From: Actinoplanes nipponensis
GTDB taxonomy: Bacteria > Actinomycetota > Actinomycetes > Mycobacteriales > Micromonosporaceae
Direction: 5' to 3'
Assembly (NCBI RefSeq): GCF_016862275.1
Contig: NZ_BOMQ01000077.1
Location: forward strand, 82,361-146,360
DNA: 64,000 bases
Shown here: piece by piece, positions 30,997-39,754 of the stretch
Layout: each line of letters opens with the position of its first letter
Position numbering within the stretch: the stretch's first letter is position 1
Position numbers and translations under genes: made by a program
The notes under the pieces: model-generated
Told to the model about the DNA's origin: nothing
The model's input: only the letters and a program-made list of their open reading frames with translations
The model's database searches: none

Positions 30997-33381
30997 CTAA
31001 GACTGCCCCATCTCACGGGGTGCGTCAACTGATCTCACATCCTGGTCACCCATTCGCGAGCCGTCCTCCACCGCGAAGGCTGGATCGGTGGGCAGCAACG
31101 CCCTGACCTGCCGCATTCCCGGCCCCAGCATGATCACCTGACTGCGGGCGGGCGCGCTGGGCGGCGCCACCGGGCGGCTGCGCTGCACCGGGACCGGGCG
31201 GGCGCCGGAGGAGCGTACGGTCTCCAGCTGGGCCTGCAGGTGCTCGGCGGGCACGCCCCAGCCGAACAGCGAGCCCTGGCCCAGCCGGCAGCCGGCCTCC
31301 TCGACGACCGCCCGCTGCGCCGGGGTGCCGATGCCCTCGGCCAGCACCTCCAGCCCCAGCCGGTGGCCCAGCCGGACCACCACGTCGACCAGCGGCGCCG
31401 CCGTGCCGGTACGCGACTCGGGCTCGGCCACCAGCGCGTGGTCGATCTTCAGGATGTCCACCGGCAGGTTGCGCAGCTGCCCGAGCGAGGAGTAGCCGGC
31501 GCCGAAGTCGTCCAGCGCGATCCGCACGCCGGTGGAGCGCAGCTCGCACAGCCGGCGGATCAGCTCGTCCATGTCGGTGGCCACGGCGTGCTCGGTCACC
31601 TCCAGCACCAGCCGCTGCGGCGGCACGCGGTAGCGCTGGAGCACCTCGGCGACCTGGGCCGCGTAGTCGGCGGCGTGCAGCTCCTTGGGCGACATGTTCA
31701 CCGACACCCAGACGTCATGGCCGCCGGCCAGCCACTGGGCGAGCTGCCGGCACGCCTGGTCCAGCACCCAGGAGCCGATCATGGCAATCAGGCCGGACTC
31801 CTCGGCCACCGGGATGAACTCGTCCGGCCGGACCGCGCCCAACTCGGGATGGTGCCAGCGGAGCAGCGCCTCGGCGCCGACCGGCCGCATCGACGGCAGG
31901 GCCACCACCGGCTGGAAGACCAGGCGCAGCTGCTCACGCTCGATGGCGTGCCGCAGCTCGTTCTCCAGCACGCTGTGCCGGCGCAGCAACTCGTCGTACC
32001 GCTTCTGGTAGCGCTCGACGCGGTTCTTGCCGCGCTGCTTCGCGTACCGCAGCGCCAGGTCGGCGTCGCGCATCAGCTCGCCGGTGTCGCCGGGCGCGGG
32101 CGAGTCGGCCACCCCGACGCTGGCCGAGAGGAAGACCGAGCCCTCCTCGGTCTCGTACGGCTCGCTCAGCACGGCCAGCAGCCGCTTGCCGGCGGCCATC
32201 GCCTCCTCGGGCGTGGCCCACATCAGCACCGCGAACTCATCCCCGCCGAGACGGGCCGCGACGTCGCCGTCGCGCAGGTGGGCCGACAGCCGCCGGCCGA
32301 CCTCGGTCAGCACGGCGTCGCCCACGTCGTGCCCGCGCATGTCGTTGACGTTCTTGAAGCCGTCCAGGTCCAGGCCGACCAGCACCCGGGGCCGCTCGCG
32401 GGCGGCCGGATCGCGCAGCGCCCGGACCAGGCCCCGCCGGTTGGCCAGCCCGGTCAGCGGGTCGGTGTGCGCCAGCTCGCGGAAGTGCGCCTCGCGGTGC
32501 CGCAGCCGCAGGGTGTGCGCCTTGACGTCGGCCAGCGCCAGATACTGCCGGGCCACCACCGCGAAGCCCTCGAGGCTGACGCCCAGGAAGCCGAACACGT
32601 CCAGGACGCCGCCCACGGCCAGGTGGTAGCCGAACGCGCCGACCAGCGCGGTCATCGGCACGAAGGCGTACCCGGTGTTGCGCTGGGTGACGTCGCCGAC
32701 CACCTCGACCGGCCGATCGGCGATCTTGACCGCGCGCGCCACGACCACCAGCCCGGCCGGCAGCCCGACGGCGCCGAGCAGGACCACGACCGGCCAGCTG
32801 CGGCAGATGCCGCCGGACAGCGCGGTCGCCGCCAGGGCCACCAGGCTCACCCCGGCGGCCACCCGCACCGTGACGTGCCGGGGCCGGTGGGCGTGCATGG
32901 CGAGCACCGCGGTCAGTCCGAGAGCGATCACCGCGACGGCCGCCGGCAGGAGCATCGACAGGCAGCGCGCCGGGGTGTGGTCGCCGAGCAGCCGGGTGGG
33001 CCGGGAGACCAGCACCCAGCCGACGAACCACAGCGCCGCCGCCACGACGAGGCCGTCGAGCAGGTGGCGCAGCGCCGCCCCGGTGCTCTCCGCCGCGCCC
33101 GGCAGCACCAGGGTGCCGGTCAGCAGGGTCAGGGTGCCCAGGGCCATGGCCACGGCGACGGCCGAGGCCAGCCGCACCGGGGCGTGCACCACGAACAGGT
33201 CGCTGAGCATTCCGGCCAGCGCGGCGGCGGTGGTGATCGCGGCGCCCGCGGCCAGCAGCAGATGGGCCCGGCGGGCGGCGCCGGTGTGTTTGCGGCCGGA
33301 GTTGGCCAGCAGGGCGACAGCCGGGACCGCGACCACGAGGCTCGCCAGCCCGGCCAGCTCCACGCCGGACGGTGAGTGCAC
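30997..33381 (-). CDS. Membrane GGDEF-EAL protein (c-di-GMP turnover)
   Basis: A 794-aa protein. About eight to ten membrane helices fill residues 1-310, with the block GTLVLPGAAESTGAALRHLLDGL. The GGDEF domain follows directly after REAHFRELAHTD; it has an intact RLGGDEFAVLMW and an inhibitory-site RDGD 5 residues upstream. The EAL domain has VGAEALLRWHHP, VNMSPKEL, LEVTEHAV, ALDDFGAGYSSLG and DILKID, but the late motif reads AEGIGT in place of AEGxET, losing one Glu. Both activities are possible in principle. GTG at 33381; ilvD diverges. The stop lies in the ilvB promoter/leader region on the same strand, so read-through into ilvBNC would meet the attenuator. Confidence 0.88.
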   Translation of the reverse strand: MHSPSGVELAGLASLVVAVPAVALLANSGRKHTGAARRAHLLLAAGAAITTAAALAGMLSDLFVVHAPVRLASAVAVAMALGTLTLLTGTLVLPGAAESTGAALRHLLDGLVVAAALWFVGWVLVSRPTRLLGDHTPARCLSMLLPAAVAVIALGLTAVLAMHAHRPRHVTVRVAAGVSLVALAATALSGGICRSWPVVVLLGAVGLPAGLVVVARAVKIADRPVEVVGDVTQRNTGYAFVPMTALVGAFGYHLAVGGVLDVFGFLGVSLEGFAVVARQYLALADVKAHTLRLRHREAHFRELAHTDPLTGLANRRGLVRALRDPAARERPRVLVGLDLDGFKNVNDMRGHDVGDAVLTEVGRRLSAHLRDGDVAARLGGDEFAVLMWATPEEAMAAGKRLLAVLSEPYETEEGSVFLSASVGVADSPAPGDTGELMRDADLALRYAKQRGKNRVERYQKRYDELLRRHSVLENELRHAIEREQLRLVFQPVVALPSMRPVGAEALLRWHHPELGAVRPDEFIPVAEESGLIAMIGSWVLDQACRQLAQWLAGGHDVWVSVNMSPKELHAADYAAQVAEVLQRYRVPPQRLVLEVTEHAVATDMDELIRRLCELRSTGVRIALDDFGAGYSSLGQLRNLPVDILKIDHALVAEPESRTGTAAPLVDVVVRLGHRLGLEVLAEGIGTPAQRAVVEEAGCRLGQGSLFGWGVPAEHLQAQLETVRSSGARPVPVQRSRPVAPPSAPARSQVIMLGPGMRQVRALLPTDPAFAVEDGSRMGDQDVRSVDAPREMGQS

Positions 33382-33525
33382 GGGAACACTCTGCCGTACC
33401 GGAGCGGGTTTCGGGAGCCGACCGATCGACCGGTTTCGAACCGCAACCGACGGCCGCCGTCCCGCGCAGTGGACCCGGGTCGCCGGCGCACCCGCGGTCC
33501 TTACCGGCGGTGGCAGTATGGAGCC

Positions 33526-35373
33526 ATGCCTGAGCTGCGCTCCCGGACCTCGACCCACGGTCGGACGATGGCCGGCGCGCGCGCCCTGTGGCGCGCCACC
33601 GGCATGACCGACGACGATTTCGGCAAGCCGATCGTCGCCATTGCCAACAGCTTCACCCAGTTCGTGCCCGGTCACGTGCATCTGAAGGACATGGGCGGTC
33701 TGGTGGCCGACGCCGTGTTCGCCGCCGGCGGCATCGGCCGCGAGTTCAACACGATCGCGGTGGACGACGGCATCGCCATGGGCCACGGCGGCATGCTCTA
33801 CTCGCTGCCCAGCCGCGAGCTGATCGCCGACGCGGTGGAGTACATGGTGAACGCGCACTGCGCCGACGCCCTGGTCTGCATCTCGAACTGCGACAAGATC
33901 ACCCCGGGCATGCTGATCGCGGCGCTGCGGCTGAACATCCCCACGGTGTTCGTCTCCGGCGGCCCGATGGAGGCCGGCAAGACCGTCGCCATCGAGGGCG
34001 TGGTGCACGAGAAGCTCGACCTGGTCGACGCGATGAGCGCCAGCGCGAACGAGAGCGTCACCGACGAACAGCTCGGCGCCATCGAACGTTCCGCCTGCCC
34101 GACCTGCGGGTCCTGCTCCGGCATGTTCACCGCCAACTCGATGAACTGCCTGACCGAGGCGATCGGCCTGGCCCTGCCGGGCAACGGCTCGACGCTGGCC
34201 ACCCACGCCGCCCGCAAGGCGCTGTTCGAGCGGGCCGGCGAGCTGATCGTCGACATCGCCAAGCAGTACTACGAGCACGACGACGAGTCGGTGCTGCCGC
34301 GCTCGATCGCGAGCCGGGACGCCTTCGAGAACGCCGTCGCCCTGGACGTGGCGATGGGCGGCTCGACCAACACCGTGCTGCACCTGCTGGCCGCCGCCCG
34401 CGAGGCCGAGCTGGACTTCAGCGTGGCCGACATCGACGCGGTGTCGCGCCGGGTGCCCTGCCTGTCGAAGGTCGCCCCGAACAGCCCGAAGTACCACATG
34501 GAGGACGTGCACCGCGCCGGCGGCATCCCCGCGCTGCTCGGCGAGCTCAACCGCGGCGGCGCGCTGCGGCCGAACGTGCGCTCGGTGCACTCCCCTGACC
34601 TGGAGAGCTGGCTGCGCACCTGGGACATCCGCAGCGGCGACGCCAGCGAGCAGGCCCTGGAGCTGTTCCACGCCGCCCCGGGCGGGGTGCGCACCACCCA
34701 GCCCTTCTCCACCACCAACCGGTGGGCCACGCTCGACACCGACGCGGCCGGCGGCTGCATCCGGTCGGTCGAGCACGCCTACACGGTCGACGGCGGGCTG
34801 GCCATCCTCTTCGGCAACCTCGCGCCGGAGGGCTGCGTGGTCAAGACCGCCGGCGTGGCCGAGGAGCTGTGGAAGTTCAGCGGCCCGGCCCGGGTCTTCG
34901 AGAGCCAGGACGCGGCGGTCGAGGGCATCCTGGGCAAGCAGGTCGCGGCCGGGGACGTGGTGATCATCCGCTACGAGGGCCCGCGCGGCGGCCCGGGCAT
35001 GCAGGAGATGCTCTATCCGACGAGCTTCCTCAAGGGCCGCGGCCTGGGCAAGGCCTGCGCGCTGATCACCGACGGCCGGTTCTCCGGCGGCACCTCGGGC
35101 CTGTCCATCGGGCACGTCTCCCCGGAGGCGGCCTCGGGCGGGCTGATCGCCCTGGTCGAGACCGGCGACGAGATCCTCATCGACATCCCCGGCCGGACCA
35201 TCACGCTCAACGTGTCGGACGAGGAGCTGGCCCGGCGCCGGCACGCCCAGGAGAGCCGGCCCAAGCCGTACACGCCGGCGGACCGGCAGCGCCCGGTCTC
35301 GGCGGCGCTGCGCGCCTACGCCTCGATGGCGACCAGCGCCAGCGACGGCGCGTACCGCAAGGTTCCCGAATAA
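33526..35373 (+). CDS. ilvD: Dihydroxy-acid dehydratase
   Basis: A 615-aa Fe-S dehydratase giving 2-oxo acids for valine and isoleucine. It has the N-terminal RSRTSTHGRTMAGARALWRATGM, Cys in CISNCDKITPGML, Cys in ACPTCGSCSGMFTANSMNC (cluster ligands), and the C-terminal ITDGRFSGGTSGLSIGHVSPEAA, where the catalytic Ser lies. ATG at 33526 lacks a strong Shine-Dalgarno. It is separated from ilvBNC by the GGDEF-EAL gene and read in the opposite direction, so it must be regulated on its own. A near-palindrome CGGTT-TCG-AACCG lies about 85 nt upstream. Confidence 0.96.
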   Translation: MPELRSRTSTHGRTMAGARALWRATGMTDDDFGKPIVAIANSFTQFVPGHVHLKDMGGLVADAVFAAGGIGREFNTIAVDDGIAMGHGGMLYSLPSRELIADAVEYMVNAHCADALVCISNCDKITPGMLIAALRLNIPTVFVSGGPMEAGKTVAIEGVVHEKLDLVDAMSASANESVTDEQLGAIERSACPTCGSCSGMFTANSMNCLTEAIGLALPGNGSTLATHAARKALFERAGELIVDIAKQYYEHDDESVLPRSIASRDAFENAVALDVAMGGSTNTVLHLLAAAREAELDFSVADIDAVSRRVPCLSKVAPNSPKYHMEDVHRAGGIPALLGELNRGGALRPNVRSVHSPDLESWLRTWDIRSGDASEQALELFHAAPGGVRTTQPFSTTNRWATLDTDAAGGCIRSVEHAYTVDGGLAILFGNLAPEGCVVKTAGVAEELWKFSGPARVFESQDAAVEGILGKQVAAGDVVIIRYEGPRGGPGMQEMLYPTSFLKGRGLGKACALITDGRFSGGTSGLSIGHVSPEAASGGLIALVETGDEILIDIPGRTITLNVSDEELARRRHAQESRPKPYTPADRQRPVSAALRAYASMATSASDGAYRKVPE

Positions 35374-35406
35374 TCCCGCACGCGGGCCCGCGTCAGCAGC
35401 CGCACC

Positions 35407-35459
35407 ACCGGCCGGCCGGCCGCCACGCACGTAGCTCCGTGCCCGGCCGGCCGGCCGGT
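35407..35459. terminator. Large bidirectional hairpin after ilvD
   Basis: Sixteen perfectly paired bases, essentially GGCC repeats (35407-35422 with 35444-35459), enclose a 21-nt loop that has its own small stem. It lies between the convergent ends of ilvD and the transglycosylase-like gene. Confidence 0.7.
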
Positions 35460-35478
35460 CGGCCGCCGGGCTGAAGCG

Positions 35479-36165
35479 TCAGTAGGAGCCGGTGCTCTCG
35501 GACCGGGCCCAGGCGCCGCACGGGGTCTTGTACCGGCCCTTGATGTAGCCGAGACCCCACTTGATCTGGGTGGCCGGGTTGTTCTTCCAGTCCGACCCGG
35601 CCGAGCTCATCTTGTTGCCCGGGTACGCCTGCGGGATCCCGTAAGCCCCGGAGCCGCGGTTCACGGCCCGGTGGTTCCAGCCGCTCTCCTTGTTCCACAG
35701 CTTGTTGAGGCAGGGGAACTGGTCCAGGCCGAAGCCCGCGGCGAGCATCAGCGCGCACCCGATGGCCCGGTTGCCGCTGAACTCCTGGCAGGAGGAGGGG
35801 ATGGGGCCGGCGAAGGCCACGGTGCCGTTCTTCTCCGCCTCGGCCTTCCGCTTCGCCGCGGCCTTCTTCTCGGCCATCTTGCGATCCAGGGTGCGGGCCC
35901 GGCCGGCGGTGGCCTTCGCCGCGGCGGCAGCCTTGGCCGCGGCGGCGTGCTCGGCCACGCGCTGGTGCGCGCGAGCCGCCGCCTGCCGGCCGTGCCGCTC
36001 CTTGAGCAGCCGCACCTCCGCGGCGTCGACCGCGACGAGGTCGGCCGGCGCGCCGGGCGCCCGCTCCGCCTGCTGCCGGCCGAGCTGCACGCCGCCGACG
36101 AGGCCGCCCGCCAGCAGCGCCACCGCGAGGACCCGGATCCCGATCCGGCGCCAGAGCCGATCCAC
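35479..36165 (-). CDS. Secreted lytic transglycosylase-like protein
   Basis: A 228-aa protein: N-terminal signal/anchor helix (IGIRVLAVALLAGGLVGGVQLG), a long Ala/Lys/Arg-rich coiled-coil stretch (about residues 45-120: QRVAEHAAAAKAAAAAKA, KMAEKKAAAKRKAEAEK), and a C-terminal SLT-like domain with LNKLWNKESGWNHRAVNRGSGAYGIPQAYPGNKM and NPATQIKWGLGYIKGRY. The ESGW motif carries the catalytic Glu, and the GAYGIPQA block is the usual substrate-cleft motif. It should cut peptidoglycan during growth or spore germination. GTG at 36165 has GGAGGGG upstream; the operon's upstream neighbour is the CHAT protein. Confidence 0.85.
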   Translation of the reverse strand: MDRLWRRIGIRVLAVALLAGGLVGGVQLGRQQAERAPGAPADLVAVDAAEVRLLKERHGRQAAARAHQRVAEHAAAAKAAAAAKATAGRARTLDRKMAEKKAAAKRKAEAEKNGTVAFAGPIPSSCQEFSGNRAIGCALMLAAGFGLDQFPCLNKLWNKESGWNHRAVNRGSGAYGIPQAYPGNKMSSAGSDWKNNPATQIKWGLGYIKGRYKTPCGAWARSESTGSY

Positions 36166-36260
36166 GCACACCCCTCCGTCGGGTCGATGACGCGGCACAG
36201 ACAACCACATCCCGCCCGATTGTCAAACCGGCGACCCGACGCTCCGATCTGGACGGCGGC

Positions 36261-39080
36261 TCAGCTGCCCTCGACGACCCAGCCGGCCCAGTAGTACGGG
36301 TCGGGCCGGTTCGCACGCATCGCCAACTGGGCCGTCCGCAGCGCCTGGGCGGGGCTGCTGCCCGCGGCGACGTGCCGGTAGAAGGCGGACATCATGGTCG
36401 CGGTCGCGGCGTCGTCGACCTCCCACAGGCTGGACAGGCAGCACGCTGCCCCGGCGGCGAGTGCCGCGGTCCGCAGGGTCAGCATGCTGCCGTCGGAGTA
36501 GTCGACCGCGCCGGTGCCGGTGGTGCACGCCGACAGGACGACCAGCGCGGTGCCGTGCAGATCGAGCAACGCGAACTCCCCGGCGGTCAGCAGCCCGGTA
36601 CCGACCTCCGGGCCGGTGCCGAGGCCGGCGAGCCACGCGTTGCACCCGGCGAACACCAGGGCGGACCGGGACACCGGCGCGGCCGGCCCGACCTCGTGCA
36701 GCCACTGCACCCGCCGGCGGTGCAGCGCCCGCTGGTCCGCCGTCGGGCCGGCGTCCGGCGAACCCCAGACGCGCTCCTCGGTGACCACCGCGCCCCCGGC
36801 GGTCCGCATGACGTACTCGCGGGGCTCACGCTGCTCGTCGAGGCTGTTGATGGCGTCGAGGAAGACACCGTGCGACGCGAGGTGCAGCACCCGGGGCCGC
36901 CGCACGTTCAGGACCGCGGCCCGGGTGGCGTCACCTCGCAGCAACGGCTGCACCCCCAGCCGCGCGGCTACCTCGGTGGCCTCGGTGGCGGTGTGCTCCA
37001 GCCGGTCCACGCTCCAGCGGAGCAGGAAAGGGACCTGACGGTCGTAGTCCAGGTCGAAGTCCGGGTCGCCGACCACGACCGCGGGCCCGGCCGCGGTGGG
37101 CGGTGGCGTCACCGCCAGCAGGCTGCGGGCACTGGGCACCGAGGACACGGTGTGCCCGTCGATGAGCGGTCGTCCGCCGGGACCACGCACCACGCACCAC
37201 GGGGCCATCCCCCACAGGCCCGTCCCGGAGATGACGACGCGGGCGGGCAGAGCGACGCCGGGCGGGAACAGCGCCGGTGGCTCCGGCAGGCTGCGCGGGC
37301 CGTCGGGGAGGGTGGCGAGCGCGTCGGCCAGGTCCTGCAACCGGTCGTCCACCTCGCCGACCTCGCCCAGCTCGTGGAAGCGGACCGGGCCGTGACCGCG
37401 GACCAGGAACGCGACGTACCGGTGGGAGCCACCGGGGCGGCGCATCGTGGTGATGTCGACCAGCGCGGTGTCCGGGCCGAGGCGGTTCTGCAGATCCGGC
37501 AGGACGATCCGGCCGGCGGGCGGAGCCGCGCTGCCGATCGCCCGGTACAGGCGGGTCTCCGCCTCGTCCAGGCGGCGCTCGGCCTCCCTGAGGCGGTGGC
37601 GGGCGGCCTGGATGCTCACGCCGTCGACGCCGCCGACGTCCAGCTCGGCGATCTGCCGCCGCAGGTCCCGTACGGCATCCAGCAGCGCGGTGTCGACGCT
37701 CCCGGTGTCACGGGCCCGCAGCCAGGCGGAACCCTGCCGCTCGGCGAGGACGCCCTTGCGCCGCAGGACCAGCTCGTACAACCACGGTGGCGCCTCCCCC
37801 GCCGGCGCGGACGGCAGACAGTGACCCAGGACGGTCTCCGTCCGGTACCGGAACGCGCCGAACAGATGCCGCGCCTGCCGCTCGGAGGCCACCGCCAGCC
37901 GCCACGGCAGCAGCGTGTCGTCGTAGCCCACCACGGCTGCGGCCGCCTGCTCGGCGAGCTGCCGGTGGCCGGCGGCGCCGGCGGCCTCCATCAGGACGTT
38001 GAATCCCTCCGGCAGCAGCTCCTTGAGGTCGAGCGCCGGCGCCAGCTCCGCCAGGCACGGCCACAGCACCCGGACCGCCTCGGCCGGGTGGCCTTGATCG
38101 AACAGTGTGCGACCGCGGGTCACCACGGCGAGGAAACGCGTCTCCGGCGGCACGGACGGATCCGCGGCCAGCTGCGCGGCCCGCGCGGTCAGCCGGTCGA
38201 GCCGGTCCGGCTGCCGCATCTGCTCCGCGGCTTCGACGTGGTTGAGCAGCGAGACGACGTAGTCCGGCAGCGATCGGGGCAACTCCGCCTCGTACAGGCG
38301 CTGGGCCTCGTCGAACAGCTCCTCGGCGGCTCGCAGGTGCCGCCCGGCGCCCTCGTTGACGTATTCGTCGCTCAGCCGGTAGGGACCCGCCTGGTCGGCC
38401 AGGGCCACCTCCACCGAGCCGAGATTGTCCAGCGTGGTGGCCCGGCTGTGCCGGTCCATCAGATCGCCGCCCTCGTCGAGCGAGCGGACCAGGAAGGACT
38501 TGGCCGCGGCGGGATCGCCCAGCGCCTGGTGGAGCAGGCCGAGGTTGTTCAGGACGACCGAGCGTTCCTCGCGGTACAGGCCGGGTGTCGCGTCGAGCGC
38601 GGCCAGCGCCTTGGCGTAGGCGGGCGCGGCGTCGGAGAGGTCACCGAGGCTCCGCCGCGCCTCGCCGAGGGCGTTCCAGAGCAGGGAGGCCGAGACGGCA
38701 CCGGCGCCGGGCCCGAGATCGAGGCTGGCCCCGCGGTGCAGCAGGGCCAGGCTCAACCGCACCATGCCCTGCCGGTGCAGGCGGCGGGCGAGGCCGCGGA
38801 CCAGTCCCGGGTCGGCCGTCCGCCGGTACGCGCGCAGCGCGTGCTCCGCCGCGATCGTGAGCGCCGCCTCGACGGCAGCCGGGCCCGCGGTTGCCGACAG
38901 GTGTGCGGCGAGCCGAAACAGCTCGTCGAACGCGAAGACGGCCTGCCCGGTGTCCCGGACGTCGGCCACCTCGAGGTGCGCGGCGACCGCGGACAGCTGC
39001 GCGGCGCCGGGGCGGGGGTCTGCGATGGTGGTGTCGACGAGGCCGGACAGCTCCGTCCGCCACCGGTTGCCGCGCAGCAC
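36261..39080 (-). CDS. TPR-CHAT caspase-like peptidase
   Basis: A 939-aa protein. About residues 90-420 are tetratricopeptide-like helical hairpins (for example AASLLWNALGEARRSLGDLSDAAPAYAKALAAL and VVLNNLGLLHQALGDPAAAKSFLVRSL). A helical linker (RHRLREAERRLDEAETRLYRAI) leads to the C-terminal CHAT domain from about residue 600. CHAT residues: His737 in LHLASHGVF and Cys852 in VVLSACTTGTG, the catalytic dyad of the caspase/separase clan, with the expected spacing. No transmembrane part. Such proteins act as sensors and protease effectors, including in anti-phage gasdermin-type systems. The GTG start lies 3 nt after the stop of the small gene upstream, so the two form a coupled module. Confidence 0.87.
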   Translation of the reverse strand: MLRGNRWRTELSGLVDTTIADPRPGAAQLSAVAAHLEVADVRDTGQAVFAFDELFRLAAHLSATAGPAAVEAALTIAAEHALRAYRRTADPGLVRGLARRLHRQGMVRLSLALLHRGASLDLGPGAGAVSASLLWNALGEARRSLGDLSDAAPAYAKALAALDATPGLYREERSVVLNNLGLLHQALGDPAAAKSFLVRSLDEGGDLMDRHSRATTLDNLGSVEVALADQAGPYRLSDEYVNEGAGRHLRAAEELFDEAQRLYEAELPRSLPDYVVSLLNHVEAAEQMRQPDRLDRLTARAAQLAADPSVPPETRFLAVVTRGRTLFDQGHPAEAVRVLWPCLAELAPALDLKELLPEGFNVLMEAAGAAGHRQLAEQAAAAVVGYDDTLLPWRLAVASERQARHLFGAFRYRTETVLGHCLPSAPAGEAPPWLYELVLRRKGVLAERQGSAWLRARDTGSVDTALLDAVRDLRRQIAELDVGGVDGVSIQAARHRLREAERRLDEAETRLYRAIGSAAPPAGRIVLPDLQNRLGPDTALVDITTMRRPGGSHRYVAFLVRGHGPVRFHELGEVGEVDDRLQDLADALATLPDGPRSLPEPPALFPPGVALPARVVISGTGLWGMAPWCVVRGPGGRPLIDGHTVSSVPSARSLLAVTPPPTAAGPAVVVGDPDFDLDYDRQVPFLLRWSVDRLEHTATEATEVAARLGVQPLLRGDATRAAVLNVRRPRVLHLASHGVFLDAINSLDEQREPREYVMRTAGGAVVTEERVWGSPDAGPTADQRALHRRRVQWLHEVGPAAPVSRSALVFAGCNAWLAGLGTGPEVGTGLLTAGEFALLDLHGTALVVLSACTTGTGAVDYSDGSMLTLRTAALAAGAACCLSSLWEVDDAATATMMSAFYRHVAAGSSPAQALRTAQLAMRANRPDPYYWAGWVVEGS

Positions 39081-39083
39081 CGC

Positions 39084-39467
39084 TCAGGTCGCCTCGTCCT
39101 CGATGGTGATCCGCACGTTGCGGGCCCCGGCCGCCAGGGCCTTCGCCACCAGCTCCGCGGCGTCCTCGGTGGACATCGCCGGGGTCAGGACGACGGTGGC
39201 GTGGCCCGGCGCGCCGTCGAGCGACAGTCCGGCCCCGGGCTCGGCGGCGAACAGCCGCTCCGCCAGCTTGATCATGAACGGTCCCAGCAGCCCGAACGCC
39301 CCCGAGACGACCGCGGCGGCCACGCCGGGGTCGATGCTGCGGTGGCCCGGGCCGGCCGCCACGCTGAAGGTCACGCCGGGCAGGTCGGCGCTTCCGGCGG
39401 TGAGCAGCCGGGCCACCTGGCTCGGCGGCAGCGACCTGCTCTCGACGGTGAGACTTTCCCCTGACAC
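39084..39467 (-). CDS. Small effector-associated-component-like protein
   Basis: A 127-aa protein: an N-terminal alpha/beta part (ESLTVESRSLPPSQVARLL), then a hydrophobic helix DPGVAAAVVSGAFGLLGPFMIKLAERLF (about residues 55-80), then GHATVVLTPAMSTEDAAELVAKALAAGARNVRITIE. The layout, with a central hydrophobic stretch and a final beta-alpha-beta with V.L......VA..V..AL..G, resembles the effector-associated constant components (EACC1) that accompany caspase-like and other effectors in actinobacterial conflict systems. I infer this from layout and neighbour only. GTG at 39467 with GAGGAG upstream; it is first in the module with the CHAT gene. Confidence 0.6.
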   Translation of the reverse strand: MSGESLTVESRSLPPSQVARLLTAGSADLPGVTFSVAAGPGHRSIDPGVAAAVVSGAFGLLGPFMIKLAERLFAAEPGAGLSLDGAPGHATVVLTPAMSTEDAAELVAKALAAGARNVRITIEDEAT

Positions 39468-39628
39468 CCGCGCTCCTCGTTGGTCGACCACCGGGTCGGT
39501 GGCCCGATCAGCGTTACATGTCCACCAAGCGGGAGTCGACTTCGCTCACCCGCCCGGAGGACCGGCCAACGGGTGTCCCCCGGAAAATCACTGGCTGCCG
39601 CTCGCGCGGCGCTGGGAGCATGACCGTC

Positions 39629-39688
39629 ATGCAGCTGTCCGGCCGGTCGATGATGCGCCCCCACGCGGGGCCGTTCGGCGTGCGCTAG
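39629..39688 (+). CDS. Met-rich upstream ORF before the MetRS gene
   Basis: An ATG at 39629 with GGGAG 10 nt upstream encodes M-Q-L-S-G-R-S-M-M-R-P-H-A-G-P-F-G-V-R and a TAG (19 codons). An ATG at 39620 extends it to 22 residues with four Met. It lies 66 nt before the methionyl-tRNA synthetase gene. A hairpin (8-bp stem, 39704-39724) lies between the two. Its position and Met content suggest a regulatory leader peptide for the synthetase. The uORF start region GGGAGCATGACC is repeated exactly at the synthetase start. Confidence 0.4.
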   Translation: MQLSGRSMMRPHAGPFGVR

Positions 39689-39754
39689 TTCAGCACCGGG
39701 CAAGTCCTCGCCACGAGCGGGGACGGCAGCTCGGGGCGGGGCGGAAGAGGGAGC

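Noticed and set aside
30838..30999. T-box riboswitch in the ilvB leader
   Set aside because: No T-box core sequence (AGGGTGGNACCGCG) or specifier-loop architecture; the structure is a simple two-hairpin leader.
36166..36260. ydaO-type (c-di-AMP) riboswitch before the transglycosylase-like gene
   Set aside because: The upstream gap is only 95 bp and lacks the conserved helices; too short for this riboswitch class.
36372..39464. A long plus-strand open frame opposite the TPR-CHAT gene
   Set aside because: Antisense shadow with low-complexity composition and no motif; the minus-strand CHAT and TPR features are clear.
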